From positions 56,925 through 120,924 of the forward strand of contig JAIOIW010000038.1 in the NCBI GenBank assembly GCA_019912385.1: 64,000 nt of DNA. The letters are read 5' to 3'. The translations under genes were made by a program, and so were the position numbers. This document shows positions 30,801-39,152 of this stretch, in pieces; positions within the stretch are counted from its first letter, which is position 1, and each line of letters starts with the position of its first letter. The notes under the pieces were generated by a model. That model saw only the letters and a program-made list of their open reading frames with translations, was not told the DNA's origin and did no database searches. Source of the DNA: Notoacmeibacter sp. (GTDB lineage Bacteria > Pseudomonadota > Alphaproteobacteria > Rhizobiales > Rhizobiaceae).

Positions 30801-32513
30801 TCAATCGGGCAGCACCTTGATGTCGAGGAAAGCCACGCGCCGTTCGTTCCGCACGACGTTCAGGGCGGACGAGAGTATCTTCGGCAGGTCTTCCACCTTC
30901 GTTACGCGTCTGGCCCAGGCCCGGCTCGCCGATGCGGTGGCGATGAAATCGGGCGAGGGCTTGAGCGCAGTCAGCGGCATCCGGTTGGCACGGGATGCGA
31001 ATCCCTTTGGATACATGCCGGTGACCGAGGCGCGCACCGCGCCCCATTCTTCGTTGTTGAGCACGATCACCAGCACCGGAAGCTCCAGCGCTTCGGCAAT
31101 CTGGTGGCAAACGGTCGGATTGGAAAACATGTAGGATCCGTCGCCCATCGTGGCGACGCAGACGCGATCCGGATCGGCCAGTTTCGCGCCGAGCGCGGCC
31201 GGAAAACTCCAACCCAGGCCGCCCGAATGCGGCTCCTGGAACCAGGAACGATGCTTTTCGCGCTTCAGCGTGCCGAGCTGGGTGCCAAGTTCTGAAAAGA
31301 CGCTCGACTTGATCCCGCCGAGCGCTTCGCCAAGGCAATGGCTGACATAGGCCTTGGTAATGCCGCGCGCGCGGTCGGCGGTTGCCTTTTCGCGCAAGCC
31401 TGCGCGGAATTCGCCCGATACCTTCGCCAGCATCTCGCGCCTTGCCTTGATGGCGGTCTTGTCGCGGCTGTGGCGTTCCATGGCGTCGATCAGGGCAGGG
31501 ACCGTCAGCGTGGTCTCCCCAGCGATCGTCAGGTCGGAGCGGAAATTTCGCACCGGAAACCGGCTGAAGACTGGGTCCGGTCCGATATTGATCACCTTTG
31601 CGCCCGGCGCCAGCTTGTGCTTGTCGGGCCACCAGGGCGCAAGGGAGTTGAGTACCACGACGACATCGGCCCCGGCCAGCCAGGGGCCGGGATCAGCGCC
31701 GACATGGCAGGGATGTTCGGTCGAGATCGCCAGATGCGTGGCCCACCAGGAACAGACCGCGATCCCCCAGCGCTCCGCCCATTTGCCGAATGCCTTGAAG
31801 CTCTTCTTGTCGCCCGCGCCGCGCTGGGCGATGACCAGCGGCGCCTTCGCTTGCGCCAGCCATTTCGCCGCCGTCTCGATCGCTTGCGGGTTGGGCGAAC
31901 CGACCGCCGGTTCGATCGATGGCGGGCCGTCGAGACCGTCGAGGGGCGTGCTTTCGCACAGGGTTTCGCGCGGCAGCGACAGGTAAACGGGGCCCTTGGG
32001 CGTGGAGTTCGCGATCGCGTGCGCGCGGTCGAGCAGGCCGGCAACCTGTTCCGGGAACCGCAGTTCATAGTCCCATTTGCAGGATTCGCGGACCAGGGCG
32101 GTCTGGTCGCGCATTTCCTGGCCCCAGGCGATCGGCACGGTACGGGCGCCGAAGCGGCCTTCCTCGGTTACCGGGGTGCGGCCGGACATCAGGATCACGG
32201 GGATGTTTTCGCAAGCAGCATTGATCGTGCCGATGACGCCGTTTGCGAGCCCCACATTGGTATGCAGCATCACAGCCTGCGCCTTTCCGGTCATCAGGTA
32301 GTAGCCGTGGGCCATTCCCATGGCCGCGTGTTCGTGCGGGACAACGAGCGCATGCGGCAGGTCGATACCCTTGGCTGCAGCCTCCGCAAGGCCCTCGATG
32401 ACCGGCGGGAAATCGGTGCCGGAATTGGCGAACACATAATCCACGCCCAGCGCTTTCAGCCGGGTGAAGATGGCCCCGCCCGCGGTCATCGTATCGGAAG
32501 ACGTATGTTGCAT
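30801..32513 (-). CDS. Thiamine diphosphate-dependent enzyme, acetolactate synthase-like, unknown substrate
   Basis: A 570-aa three-domain ThDP enzyme. The activating Glu61 lies in VVPHEHAAMGMAHGYYL, and the cofactor/Mg site is MGDGSYMFSNPTVC with NNEEWGA downstream. It differs from anabolic acetolactate synthases and resembles decarboxylases or carboligases annotated only as ThDP-requiring. A GGAAGGG ribosome site precedes the ATG. It starts 28 bp after dctM and is the last gene of an amidohydrolase-TRAP operon, so its substrate is probably derived from the imported compound. The reaction cannot be named from sequence. Confidence 0.85.
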   Translation of the reverse strand: MQHTSSDTMTAGGAIFTRLKALGVDYVFANSGTDFPPVIEGLAEAAAKGIDLPHALVVPHEHAAMGMAHGYYLMTGKAQAVMLHTNVGLANGVIGTINAACENIPVILMSGRTPVTEEGRFGARTVPIAWGQEMRDQTALVRESCKWDYELRFPEQVAGLLDRAHAIANSTPKGPVYLSLPRETLCESTPLDGLDGPPSIEPAVGSPNPQAIETAAKWLAQAKAPLVIAQRGAGDKKSFKAFGKWAERWGIAVCSWWATHLAISTEHPCHVGADPGPWLAGADVVVVLNSLAPWWPDKHKLAPGAKVINIGPDPVFSRFPVRNFRSDLTIAGETTLTVPALIDAMERHSRDKTAIKARREMLAKVSGEFRAGLREKATADRARGITKAYVSHCLGEALGGIKSSVFSELGTQLGTLKREKHRSWFQEPHSGGLGWSFPAALGAKLADPDRVCVATMGDGSYMFSNPTVCHQIAEALELPVLVIVLNNEEWGAVRASVTGMYPKGFASRANRMPLTALKPSPDFIATASASRAWARRVTKVEDLPKILSSALNVVRNERRVAFLDIKVLPD

Positions 32514-32541
32514 CGCCCTTCCTTGCCTCCTGTATCCTGGC

Positions 32542-33900
32542 TTATCCGCTGAGCAGGCGCGGCAACCAGAGCGTTATTGCCGGGAATGCCAGCAGAAAGC
32601 CCACCCGGATCAGTTCAGCGAAGAAGAATGGCATAACTCCCTTAAAAGTTTCCCTCATGGGGATATCTTTCGCGAGGGCGGAGATGACGAAGACATTCAT
32701 GCCGACCGGTGGCGTTATCAGCCCGAGTTCGACCACGATAAGCGACAGGATGCCGAACCAGATCTTCAGGTCCTCGGTGCTCATGCCGAACCCGGCGCCG
32801 TCCGCGCCCTGGTAGATGCCGCCATTGATCTCCATCAGCACGGGCCAGAAGAACGGGATCACCAGCAGGATCATCGACAGACTGTCCATCAGGCAACCGA
32901 GCAGGATGAGGGCGACAAGCAGCAGGATCATGACCGTCATCGGCGCCAGGCCCGAATTCGCCATCCACTCGGCGGTTGCCTGCGGCACACCGGCGCGCGA
33001 CATGAAGATCTTGAGCATCTCCGCACCGAGCAGGATGAGATAGATCATGCCGGAAGTCTGCGCCGTCTCCAGCAGGGCTCCGCGCATGCCCTTCAGGTCG
33101 AGGCGCCTGCGGCCCAACCCGTATATCCAGACGAGGAACACACCGATGGCAGCGGCGGGAGTGGGATTGTAGAGTCCGCCATACATGCCGCCGATAACCA
33201 GCAGGAAGATGACGAGGACCGGGATGACGCCGATTGTGGCGGCAAGGAACTCCGCGCGCGAGCCAGAACCGCCGCGCGGCCCGGCATCGGGGCGGAGCAG
33301 AACATAGACGGCGATTGTCAGCAGGAACAGGAGGACCGCCAGGATGCCCGGAATCAGCGCGGCCATGAACATCGTGACGATATTTGCCTCGACGATGATG
33401 GCATAGATGATCAGCACCACGGATGGCGGGATCAGGATGCCGAGCACGCCGCCAGCGGCGAGCGTTCCGGTGGCCAGCGCGCCGGAATAATTGTAGCGGC
33501 GCAACTCGGGCAGCGCGACCTTGCCCATGGTCGATGCCGTCGCCAGCGAGGAACCGGAAACCGCGCCGAAGATCGCGCAGGCCGCAATCGCCGCCATCGC
33601 CGTGCCGCCGCGCAGCCATCCCATCCACGCATTCGCCGCGCGGAACATGTCCTGGCTCAACCCGCTGCGCGTCGCGAGCGCGCCCATCAGAATGAACATC
33701 GGAACGACCGACAGATCGTAGATCGAAAACTGGCCGTAGGCGAGGGTCTTCAATTGGCTCATGAAGATCGCCGTGCCGTTGAGCATCGTCACGCCGACGC
33801 CGCCGACCAGGATCATCGCGTAGGCAATCGGCACCCTGATCGCGATCAGGAAAACAAGGACGGCGAGGCCGGCAAGACCCATCAGCAATGCGTCGGCCAT
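32542..33900 (-). CDS. TRAP transporter large permease, DctM family
   Basis: The 452-aa membrane subunit that carries out sodium-driven uptake. It has about 12 hydrophobic segments and typical DctM blocks, such as VPMFILMGALATRSGLS, GVLGILIPPSVVLIIYAII and a late ELGLITPPVGMNVFVI. It begins 3 bp after the small-subunit gene stop, so translation is probably coupled. The cargo is unknown; the neighbourhood points to an aromatic or other carboxylic acid. Confidence 0.93.
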   Translation of the reverse strand: MADALLMGLAGLAVLVFLIAIRVPIAYAMILVGGVGVTMLNGTAIFMSQLKTLAYGQFSIYDLSVVPMFILMGALATRSGLSQDMFRAANAWMGWLRGGTAMAAIAACAIFGAVSGSSLATASTMGKVALPELRRYNYSGALATGTLAAGGVLGILIPPSVVLIIYAIIVEANIVTMFMAALIPGILAVLLFLLTIAVYVLLRPDAGPRGGSGSRAEFLAATIGVIPVLVIFLLVIGGMYGGLYNPTPAAAIGVFLVWIYGLGRRRLDLKGMRGALLETAQTSGMIYLILLGAEMLKIFMSRAGVPQATAEWMANSGLAPMTVMILLLVALILLGCLMDSLSMILLVIPFFWPVLMEINGGIYQGADGAGFGMSTEDLKIWFGILSLIVVELGLITPPVGMNVFVISALAKDIPMRETFKGVMPFFFAELIRVGFLLAFPAITLWLPRLLSG

Positions 33901-33903
33901 GGC

Positions 33904-34413
33904 TTATGCCCCCCGGATTTCGCCGATGTGTTCGCTCAACGTTACGAGCGACGCGACGGCAAGCAGCGCAAGCGACACAAGAATGGGAATGAAGGCGATC
34001 CAGTGTGGAAACTGGAGGATGGCAGTCGTGTAGCCATAGGCTTTCTGATCGAGCAGGCCATCATACATGCGCGAAAGCAAGAGCAGGCTGAACCCGAGCG
34101 CCACCAGAGAGCCCAGCAGTGAAAAGACCGATATCCAGAGATCGGATGCACGCGAGGTGAAGATGTCGGCGGTCACGTTGGCGCCCGTCATCTGGCAGTA
34201 GGGAAGAAAGGCAAAGGCGGCAACCGCCACGCCGATTTCCGTCATTTCGAAGTCGCCCGGAAACGGTTTCCAGAATACACCGCCGACAACTGAAATGACA
34301 TTGATCGCCACGACGGCGAACAGGACAACACCGCCGAAAAGCGCCCAGAGCGAAATAAACGAGCGGGCGAGGCTCGAAAGCCTCGCCCCCGGGAAGCCGC
34401 GGCTTCGCGCCAT
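33904..34413 (-). CDS. TRAP transporter small permease, DctQ family
   Basis: A 169-aa protein with four predicted membrane segments, including LWALFGGVVLFAVVAINVI, VAVAAFAFLPYCQMTGANV and LGSLVALGFSLLLL. The GANVTADIF stretch is typical of DctQ. Its ATG shares one base with the dctP stop codon (TAATG), a coupled arrangement. Confidence 0.9.
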   Translation of the reverse strand: MARSRGFPGARLSSLARSFISLWALFGGVVLFAVVAINVISVVGGVFWKPFPGDFEMTEIGVAVAAFAFLPYCQMTGANVTADIFTSRASDLWISVFSLLGSLVALGFSLLLLSRMYDGLLDQKAYGYTTAILQFPHWIAFIPILVSLALLAVASLVTLSEHIGEIRGA

Positions 34414-35459
34414 TACATCTTGCCGCTGTGCTTGGCGATCGCTTCGCGCGCCTTCTTCACCAGGCCGGCACCGTCGATGCCCTGGGCAGACACTTCATCG
34501 ATCCAGCGCTGGACGACAGGCTCCAGCTTCTCGCGGAAAGCGTTCGTTTCTTCCTCTGTCAGGATGATGTGCTCGTTGCCCGCATCGGTGGCCAGCTTGA
34601 TACCGAAATCGTCCGAGGCACGCCAGATATCGCCGACCTCTGCCCACCATTCCGGACCCGAGGCGTCCTTGAATGCCTTCTTGATGTCGTCCGGCAGGCT
34701 GTCCCAGCGTGCCTTGTTCATGGACACCTGGAACGTGGTCGTTCCGAAACGGGCCAGATCATGGCCTTCGATCTGATACTTGGTCTGTTCCTGGATCTTG
34801 AGCGGGGGAATGATCTCCCAGGGAATGAACGCGCCGTCGACCACGCCCTTGGAGAGGGCTTGGGGCAGCTCTGGCACCGGCATCGCGGTCGGTGAAGCGC
34901 CGAGCGCCTCGATGATCCAGGCACCGGTGCGCGTTGGAATGCGCATTTTCAGGCCTTCCATGTCGGAAGGACTGCGCACCAGCTTGTCACGCATGTGGAT
35001 GGCCTGACCCGCATGGACATGAAGGAACATGACCTCGACGCCCTTGTACTCCTCCTTCAGGTCGGATTCGAACAAGTCATACATCGCCAGATTGGCCGCC
35101 TTCGGATCGTTGACGTAGACGAAAGGCAGTTCGAAGGCTTCCGAGCGCGGAAACAGGCCCGGCGTATAACCATTGACGGTCCACACCAGGTCGACGACGC
35201 CGTCGCGCACCTGTTGCACCAGTTCCGGCGGCCGGCCGCCGAGCGACATTGCCGGATAAATCTCGATCTTCACGCGGCCGCCCGAGTTTTCCTCGACTGC
35301 CTTTGCCCAGGGTTCAAGCATCTGCGTCTGCGCCGGCGCCTTTGCGCCCAGCAGATGATGGAGCTTGAAGGTGAATTCCTGGGCCATGACGGTACTCGAA
35401 CCGGCCAAGGCGATCGCCGCCCCGACTATAGCGGAGCCTAGCATATTGATATATTTCAT
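34413..35459 (-). CDS. TRAP transporter periplasmic binding protein, DctP family
   Basis: A 348-aa secreted binding protein with a signal peptide ending near residue 26 (STVMAQ). The core has EFTFKLHHLLGAKAPAQTQMLEPWAKAVEE and KMRIPTRTGAWIIEALGASPTAMPVPELPQALSKGVVDGA, with the Arg (R of IPTRTG) that normally binds a substrate carboxylate. A GGGAGGA ribosome site lies just upstream. Located 156 bp after the amidohydrolase on the same strand. The ligand is predicted only as an organic acid. Confidence 0.93.
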   Translation of the reverse strand: MKYINMLGSAIVGAAIALAGSSTVMAQEFTFKLHHLLGAKAPAQTQMLEPWAKAVEENSGGRVKIEIYPAMSLGGRPPELVQQVRDGVVDLVWTVNGYTPGLFPRSEAFELPFVYVNDPKAANLAMYDLFESDLKEEYKGVEVMFLHVHAGQAIHMRDKLVRSPSDMEGLKMRIPTRTGAWIIEALGASPTAMPVPELPQALSKGVVDGAFIPWEIIPPLKIQEQTKYQIEGHDLARFGTTTFQVSMNKARWDSLPDDIKKAFKDASGPEWWAEVGDIWRASDDFGIKLATDAGNEHIILTEEETNAFREKLEPVVQRWIDEVSAQGIDGAGLVKKAREAIAKHSGKM

Positions 35460-35581
35460 CTTATCCTCCCATTGCGAGTCACTAGCGTGCCGCGCGCGTT
35501 ACCACCGCCATGGCGACCGGACCATGGCTGACGGAACGCGTCGAGTGTCGCGTGAGGGGTGTGCGGCGGTCAAGCGCAATC

Positions 35582-35597
35582 GCCTTAATATTTAGGC
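35582..35597. promoter_or_regulatory. AT-rich imperfect palindrome upstream of the TRAP genes
   Basis: GCCTTAATATTTAGGC is its own reverse complement at 14 of 16 positions. It lies between the amidohydrolase stop and dctP. Read on the minus strand, TATTAA here can serve as a -10 with TTGAGC 18 bp upstream, so it may mark an internal promoter of the TRAP operon. It does not match the MarR-type sites at 36565 and 39079. Confidence 0.3.
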
Positions 35598-35615
35598 CGC
35601 CGCGATAAGCTCAAG

Positions 35616-36491
35616 CTAGAGGCGAAGCAGTTTGCGCGCATTTTCCTTGAGGATCAAAGGCCGCACTTCGTCCTTGATGTCGATCTTCTCGAAATCGGCG
35701 AGCCAGCGGTCCGGCGTGATCGCGGGCCAGTCAGATCCGAACAGCATCTTATGCTTCAACAGCGAATTGGCATACTGAATGAGGATCTTCGGGAAGTATT
35801 TCGGCGACCAGCCGCTCATGTCGATATAGACATTGGGCTTATGGGTGGCCACCGAAAGCGCCTCTTCCTGCCACGGAAAGGAAGGGTGAGCCAGGATGAT
35901 CGGCATTTCAGGAATATCTACCGCCACGTCATCGAGATACAACGGATTGGAATATTTCAGCCGCATGCCCATGCCGCCGGGCATGCCGGATCCCACGCCG
36001 GTTTGTCCGGTGTGAAACAGAGCGATGGCGCCTTCCTCGGCGATCGCCTCGTAGAGGACATAGGCGGAACGATCGTTCGGGTAGAATCCCTGCATCGTCG
36101 GGTGGAATTTGAAACCACGCACGCCAAACTCGCGCACCAGACGCCGCGCTTCGCGCGCGCCAGCCTTGCCCTTGGCCGGGTCGATGGAGGCGAACGGGAT
36201 CATGACATCGGCGTTTTCCGCGGCAATACGGGCAACCTCCTCGTTTTCGTAGCGGCGAAAACCTGTCTCGCGCTCGGCATCAACCGGAAATATCACGCAG
36301 GCGATCCTGCGCTCGCGATAATAGGCGGCCGTGTCGCGAACCGTCGGCAGCATTCCTTTGACGCCGGCCGGATTCCTGAAATATTTGGCCATGCCTGCCT
36401 GAAATTCGTCATAACCGTCGTCGCGCGGGGAATCGCAGGGCTCCTCCGCGTGGGTATGAATGTCGATGGCGATGAGTTCGTCGAGGTTCAT
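35616..36491 (-). CDS. Amidohydrolase-2 family metalloenzyme (decarboxylase/hydrolase)
   Basis: A TIM-barrel metal enzyme of 291 aa related to ACMSD and resorcylate decarboxylases. Visible ligands are the HxH pair His12/His14 in DIHTHAEEP, FKFHPTMQ, ALFHTGQTG, LAHPSFPW and GSDWPAITPD. The start at 36491 was chosen for its AAAGGA ribosome site; 24 upstream in-frame codons look spurious. It begins the minus-strand operon running into dctPQM and the ThDP enzyme, and is divergent from the CoA ligase across a MarR-type operator. Whether it decarboxylates an aromatic acid or opens a lactone is not decidable here. Confidence 0.85.
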   Translation of the reverse strand: MNLDELIAIDIHTHAEEPCDSPRDDGYDEFQAGMAKYFRNPAGVKGMLPTVRDTAAYYRERRIACVIFPVDAERETGFRRYENEEVARIAAENADVMIPFASIDPAKGKAGAREARRLVREFGVRGFKFHPTMQGFYPNDRSAYVLYEAIAEEGAIALFHTGQTGVGSGMPGGMGMRLKYSNPLYLDDVAVDIPEMPIILAHPSFPWQEEALSVATHKPNVYIDMSGWSPKYFPKILIQYANSLLKHKMLFGSDWPAITPDRWLADFEKIDIKDEVRPLILKENARKLLRL

Positions 36492-36547
36492 GACGGTCCT
36501 TTCGCGGCGGATTGTTCGATTGCCGTTCGTCCCCAGCTTGACCGTCT

Positions 36548-36585
36548 TTGAAAGATTTGGCAAGTTAGTTATGAAAGATAACTAA
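36548..36585 (+). promoter_or_regulatory. Promoter with perfect inverted-repeat operator before the CoA ligase gene
   Basis: TTAGTTAT (36565-36572) and ATAACTAA (36578-36585) form a perfect 8-bp inverted repeat with a 5-bp spacer, the size of a MarR-dimer site. A -35-like TTGAAA (36548-36553) and a -10-like TATGAA (36570-36575, spacing 16) would place the operator over the -10, consistent with repression. A related 19-bp sequence occurs at 39079-39097. The region also holds the upstream side of the divergent amidohydrolase operon. Confidence 0.65.
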
Positions 36586-36604
36586 TTATCCGGGGAGGAT
36601 ACCC

Positions 36605-38473
36605 ATGCCAGTTGTCGATATTCCAGGGATGCGCCCGGTTCGGCTGGGAGATTTTACAGCAGAACTGAGCGATGGCATCGCCGGCGTGCGCTATATTCGC
36701 TCCCGCGCCACGCTTGGGGACTATCCGCGCTCGCTCATCGACAGGCTCGACCATTGGGCCAGGGCGGCGCCCGACAGGGTATTCCTGGCCGATCGTGTCG
36801 ATGGCGGCCCCTGGCGCTGTTTGACCTATATGCAGGTGCGCGAGAAGACGCGGTCAATCGCCCAATACATCATCGATAGCGACCTGTCGGCGGAGCGACC
36901 GATCGCCATTCTCTCGGGTAACAGCATCGAGCACGGATTGATCGCACTGGGGGCCATGATGGCTGGCGTGCCCTATGCGCCTATCTCGCCAGCCTATTCG
37001 CTCGTCTCCCAGGACCATGCCAAGCTCAAATATTTGTTCGGCCTGATGACGCCGGGGCTGGTGTTCGCCGCCGACGGCGCGCCATTCGCGAAGTCCCTCG
37101 ACGCGGTCATGACGCATGACATTCGCCTTTTGGTCGCGCGCAATCCCGCCGACGGTTTCAACTGCGAACTGTTCGACGACATTGTCGCGACTACGGTTAC
37201 GGACGCGGTCGACGCGGCAAACAAGGCCGTGAATACGGATACGATCGCAAAATTCCTGTTCACGTCGGGTTCGACCGGCATGCCGAAGGCGGTCATCAAT
37301 ACCCAGCGCATGATCTGCGCCAACCAGATGATGATCGCGGCGGGTTACGCCTTCCTGCGGGATGAACCGCCGGTGCTGGTCGATTGGCTGCCCTGGAACC
37401 ACACGGCCGGCGGCAACCACAATTTCGGCCTCACGCTGAACAACGGGGGCAGCCTGTACATCGATGACGGCGCCCCAACGCCGGCGGGGATCGCCAGAAC
37501 GGTCCGCAACCTGACCGAGATATCGCCGACGATCTATTTCAACGTACCCAAGGGCTACGAGATGCTCACCGCCAATCTCGAGACGAACGAGGCGTTGCGC
37601 AAATCCTTCTTCTCACGGCTCAACCTGCTGCAATATGCGGGCGCCGCACTGTCCCAGCACGTCTGGGACGCGCTGGAAAAGACCGCTTTGGAAACGACCG
37701 GCAAAAAGATCGTGATGGTCACGGGTTACGGATCGACGGAAACGGCCCCGTTTGCCCTCACCACGACCTGGCCGGTCGAACGGCCGGGAGAGGTCGGCCT
37801 TCCGGCTCCGGGTCTCGAGCTCAAGCTGGTGCCAAATATCGACAAGATGGAGCTCAGGCTGCGCGGCCCCAGCATTACGCCTGGCTACTGGCGCCAGCCC
37901 GACAAGACCGCCGAATCCTTCGATGAGGAAGGTTTCTACAAGATCGGAGACGCACTCAAGCTGATCGACCCGAGCGACATCAACAAGGGACTGATGTTCG
38001 ACGGCCGGGTATCGGAGGATTTCAAGCTGTCGACCGGCACCTGGGTCGACATGGCGGGCGTGCGCAGCGCGATCGTTCGCACGTTTGCGCCCTATGTCCG
38101 CGATGCCGTACTGACCGGCCTGAACCGTAACCATGTCGGCGCATTGCTGTTCACGGACCACGATGCCGTGCGCAGGATCGCTCCGGAACTCGCCGATGCG
38201 GACGATGCCGCCATCGCCGCGCATCCGAAGGTGCGGTCCATCTTCCAGGAACGGCTGAACCAGTTGGCGGCGCAGTCGACCGGCAGCTCAAACCATGTTG
38301 CCCGCGCCATCATTCTCGATACGCCGCCGTCGCTTGACGCGCACGAGGTAACCGACAAGGGATCGATCAACCAGAGGGCAGTCATGGCCGAGCGGGCCAA
38401 TCTGGTGGAGGATATCTACGCCGAGCCCGCGCCCGCTCACGTGCTGGTCGCGGCGCGGGCCAAACGCGGCTGA
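36605..38473 (+). CDS. fcs: Feruloyl-CoA synthase-like acyl-CoA ligase
   Basis: An ANL-family adenylating enzyme of 622 aa, the length of feruloyl/p-coumaroyl-CoA synthases. The P-loop FLFTSGSTGMPKAV spans 217-230, followed by DWLPWNHTAGGNHNFG, TGYGSTETAPFA and a C-terminal DKGSINQRAV whose Lys585 is the probable adenylation lysine. GGGGAGGA precedes the ATG at a good distance. A MarR-type operator lies over its promoter, and a marR gene and a crotonase follow. Hydroxycinnamate activation is the best guess, based on length and context; other aryl acids remain possible. Confidence 0.82.
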   Translation: MPVVDIPGMRPVRLGDFTAELSDGIAGVRYIRSRATLGDYPRSLIDRLDHWARAAPDRVFLADRVDGGPWRCLTYMQVREKTRSIAQYIIDSDLSAERPIAILSGNSIEHGLIALGAMMAGVPYAPISPAYSLVSQDHAKLKYLFGLMTPGLVFAADGAPFAKSLDAVMTHDIRLLVARNPADGFNCELFDDIVATTVTDAVDAANKAVNTDTIAKFLFTSGSTGMPKAVINTQRMICANQMMIAAGYAFLRDEPPVLVDWLPWNHTAGGNHNFGLTLNNGGSLYIDDGAPTPAGIARTVRNLTEISPTIYFNVPKGYEMLTANLETNEALRKSFFSRLNLLQYAGAALSQHVWDALEKTALETTGKKIVMVTGYGSTETAPFALTTTWPVERPGEVGLPAPGLELKLVPNIDKMELRLRGPSITPGYWRQPDKTAESFDEEGFYKIGDALKLIDPSDINKGLMFDGRVSEDFKLSTGTWVDMAGVRSAIVRTFAPYVRDAVLTGLNRNHVGALLFTDHDAVRRIAPELADADDAAIAAHPKVRSIFQERLNQLAAQSTGSSNHVARAIILDTPPSLDAHEVTDKGSINQRAVMAERANLVEDIYAEPAPAHVLVAARAKRG

Positions 38474-38488
38474 TGCATGGCGTATGGT

Positions 38489-39007
38489 TCACTCCCCGGC
38501 GGCGGAACCGTCGTCAATGATCCGGTTGAGCATCTGGAGGAACAGGTCGCGTTCGGCGGGCCCTCCGAGGCGCTCGATCATGCGCTCTTCATGGGCCTGC
38601 CACTTCCGGATCATGTCGCCGACAAATTCGACACCATGGCGGGTGAGGTAGAGGGAATGGGCGCGTTTGTCGGTACCCCCCTTGCGCCGCTCGGCTATCC
38701 CGCGCCGCTCCAGCCCGTCGATCAGGTTCACCAGGTTGGCCGGCTTGATTCCAAGCGCGCTTGCAATGTCGGTCTGCTTCTGGCCCGGATTCTCGGCGAT
38801 CAGCCCAAGGACGGAAAACTCCGCCGGCCTGATTTCCATCTCCTGGACGGTCTCGATGAAGTCCTGGAAAACGGCGAGCTGCGCTCGGCGCAGCTTGTAC
38901 CCGATGATGCGGCTCATGTCCGGAATATCCGGCATTGCAGCGTTTCGAGCCGTAATGTCGCTCGATTTCTTTCGACCGGAGGCGGATATCGTGCTTCTGA
39001 CTGCCAT
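38489..39007 (-). CDS. MarR-family transcriptional regulator
   Basis: A 172-aa winged-helix repressor. The DNA-binding core is AEFSVLGLIAENPGQKQTDIASALGIKPANLVNLIDGLERRGIAER, with a wing RKGGTDKRAHSLYLT. An N-terminal extension of about 30 residues precedes the fold; an internal Met (MPDIPDMSRIIGYK) could be the true start. It is convergent with the CoA ligase and divergent from the crotonase, and similar operator-like repeats lie before both. By analogy with CouR and FerC it may respond to an aryl-CoA thioester. Confidence 0.92.
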   Translation of the reverse strand: MAVRSTISASGRKKSSDITARNAAMPDIPDMSRIIGYKLRRAQLAVFQDFIETVQEMEIRPAEFSVLGLIAENPGQKQTDIASALGIKPANLVNLIDGLERRGIAERRKGGTDKRAHSLYLTRHGVEFVGDMIRKWQAHEERMIERLGGPAERDLFLQMLNRIIDDGSAAGE

Positions 39008-39078
39008 GGAACTCGCAAATCGCTTTCGAGATCCAGATTTCGGCGATATTGCACCCGAAACCTGAACGCCGGAGATTC

Positions 39079-39097
39079 GTTATGATAGCAAACTATT
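39079..39097 (+). promoter_or_regulatory. Second MarR-type operator candidate, between marR and the crotonase gene
   Basis: GTTATGATAGCAAACTATT matches the site at 36568-36586 at 15 of 19 positions (shared GTTATGA.AG..AACTA.T). It sits 56 bp before the chosen crotonase start and 71 bp before the marR start, positioned to control both. Confidence 0.55.
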
Positions 39098-39152
39098 TCA
39101 CCTCCACAATACAATGAATGATCGCGGCAAGAGAGAAGGTGGCACGCAGACA

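Noticed and set aside
31338..34122. Long plus-strand frames (including a very charged 552-codon one at 32464-34122) opposite the ThDP and TRAP genes
   Set aside because: The Asp/Glu/Arg/Gln-rich composition is what antisense of hydrophobic membrane-protein codons gives; the TRAP subunits on the minus strand are unambiguous.
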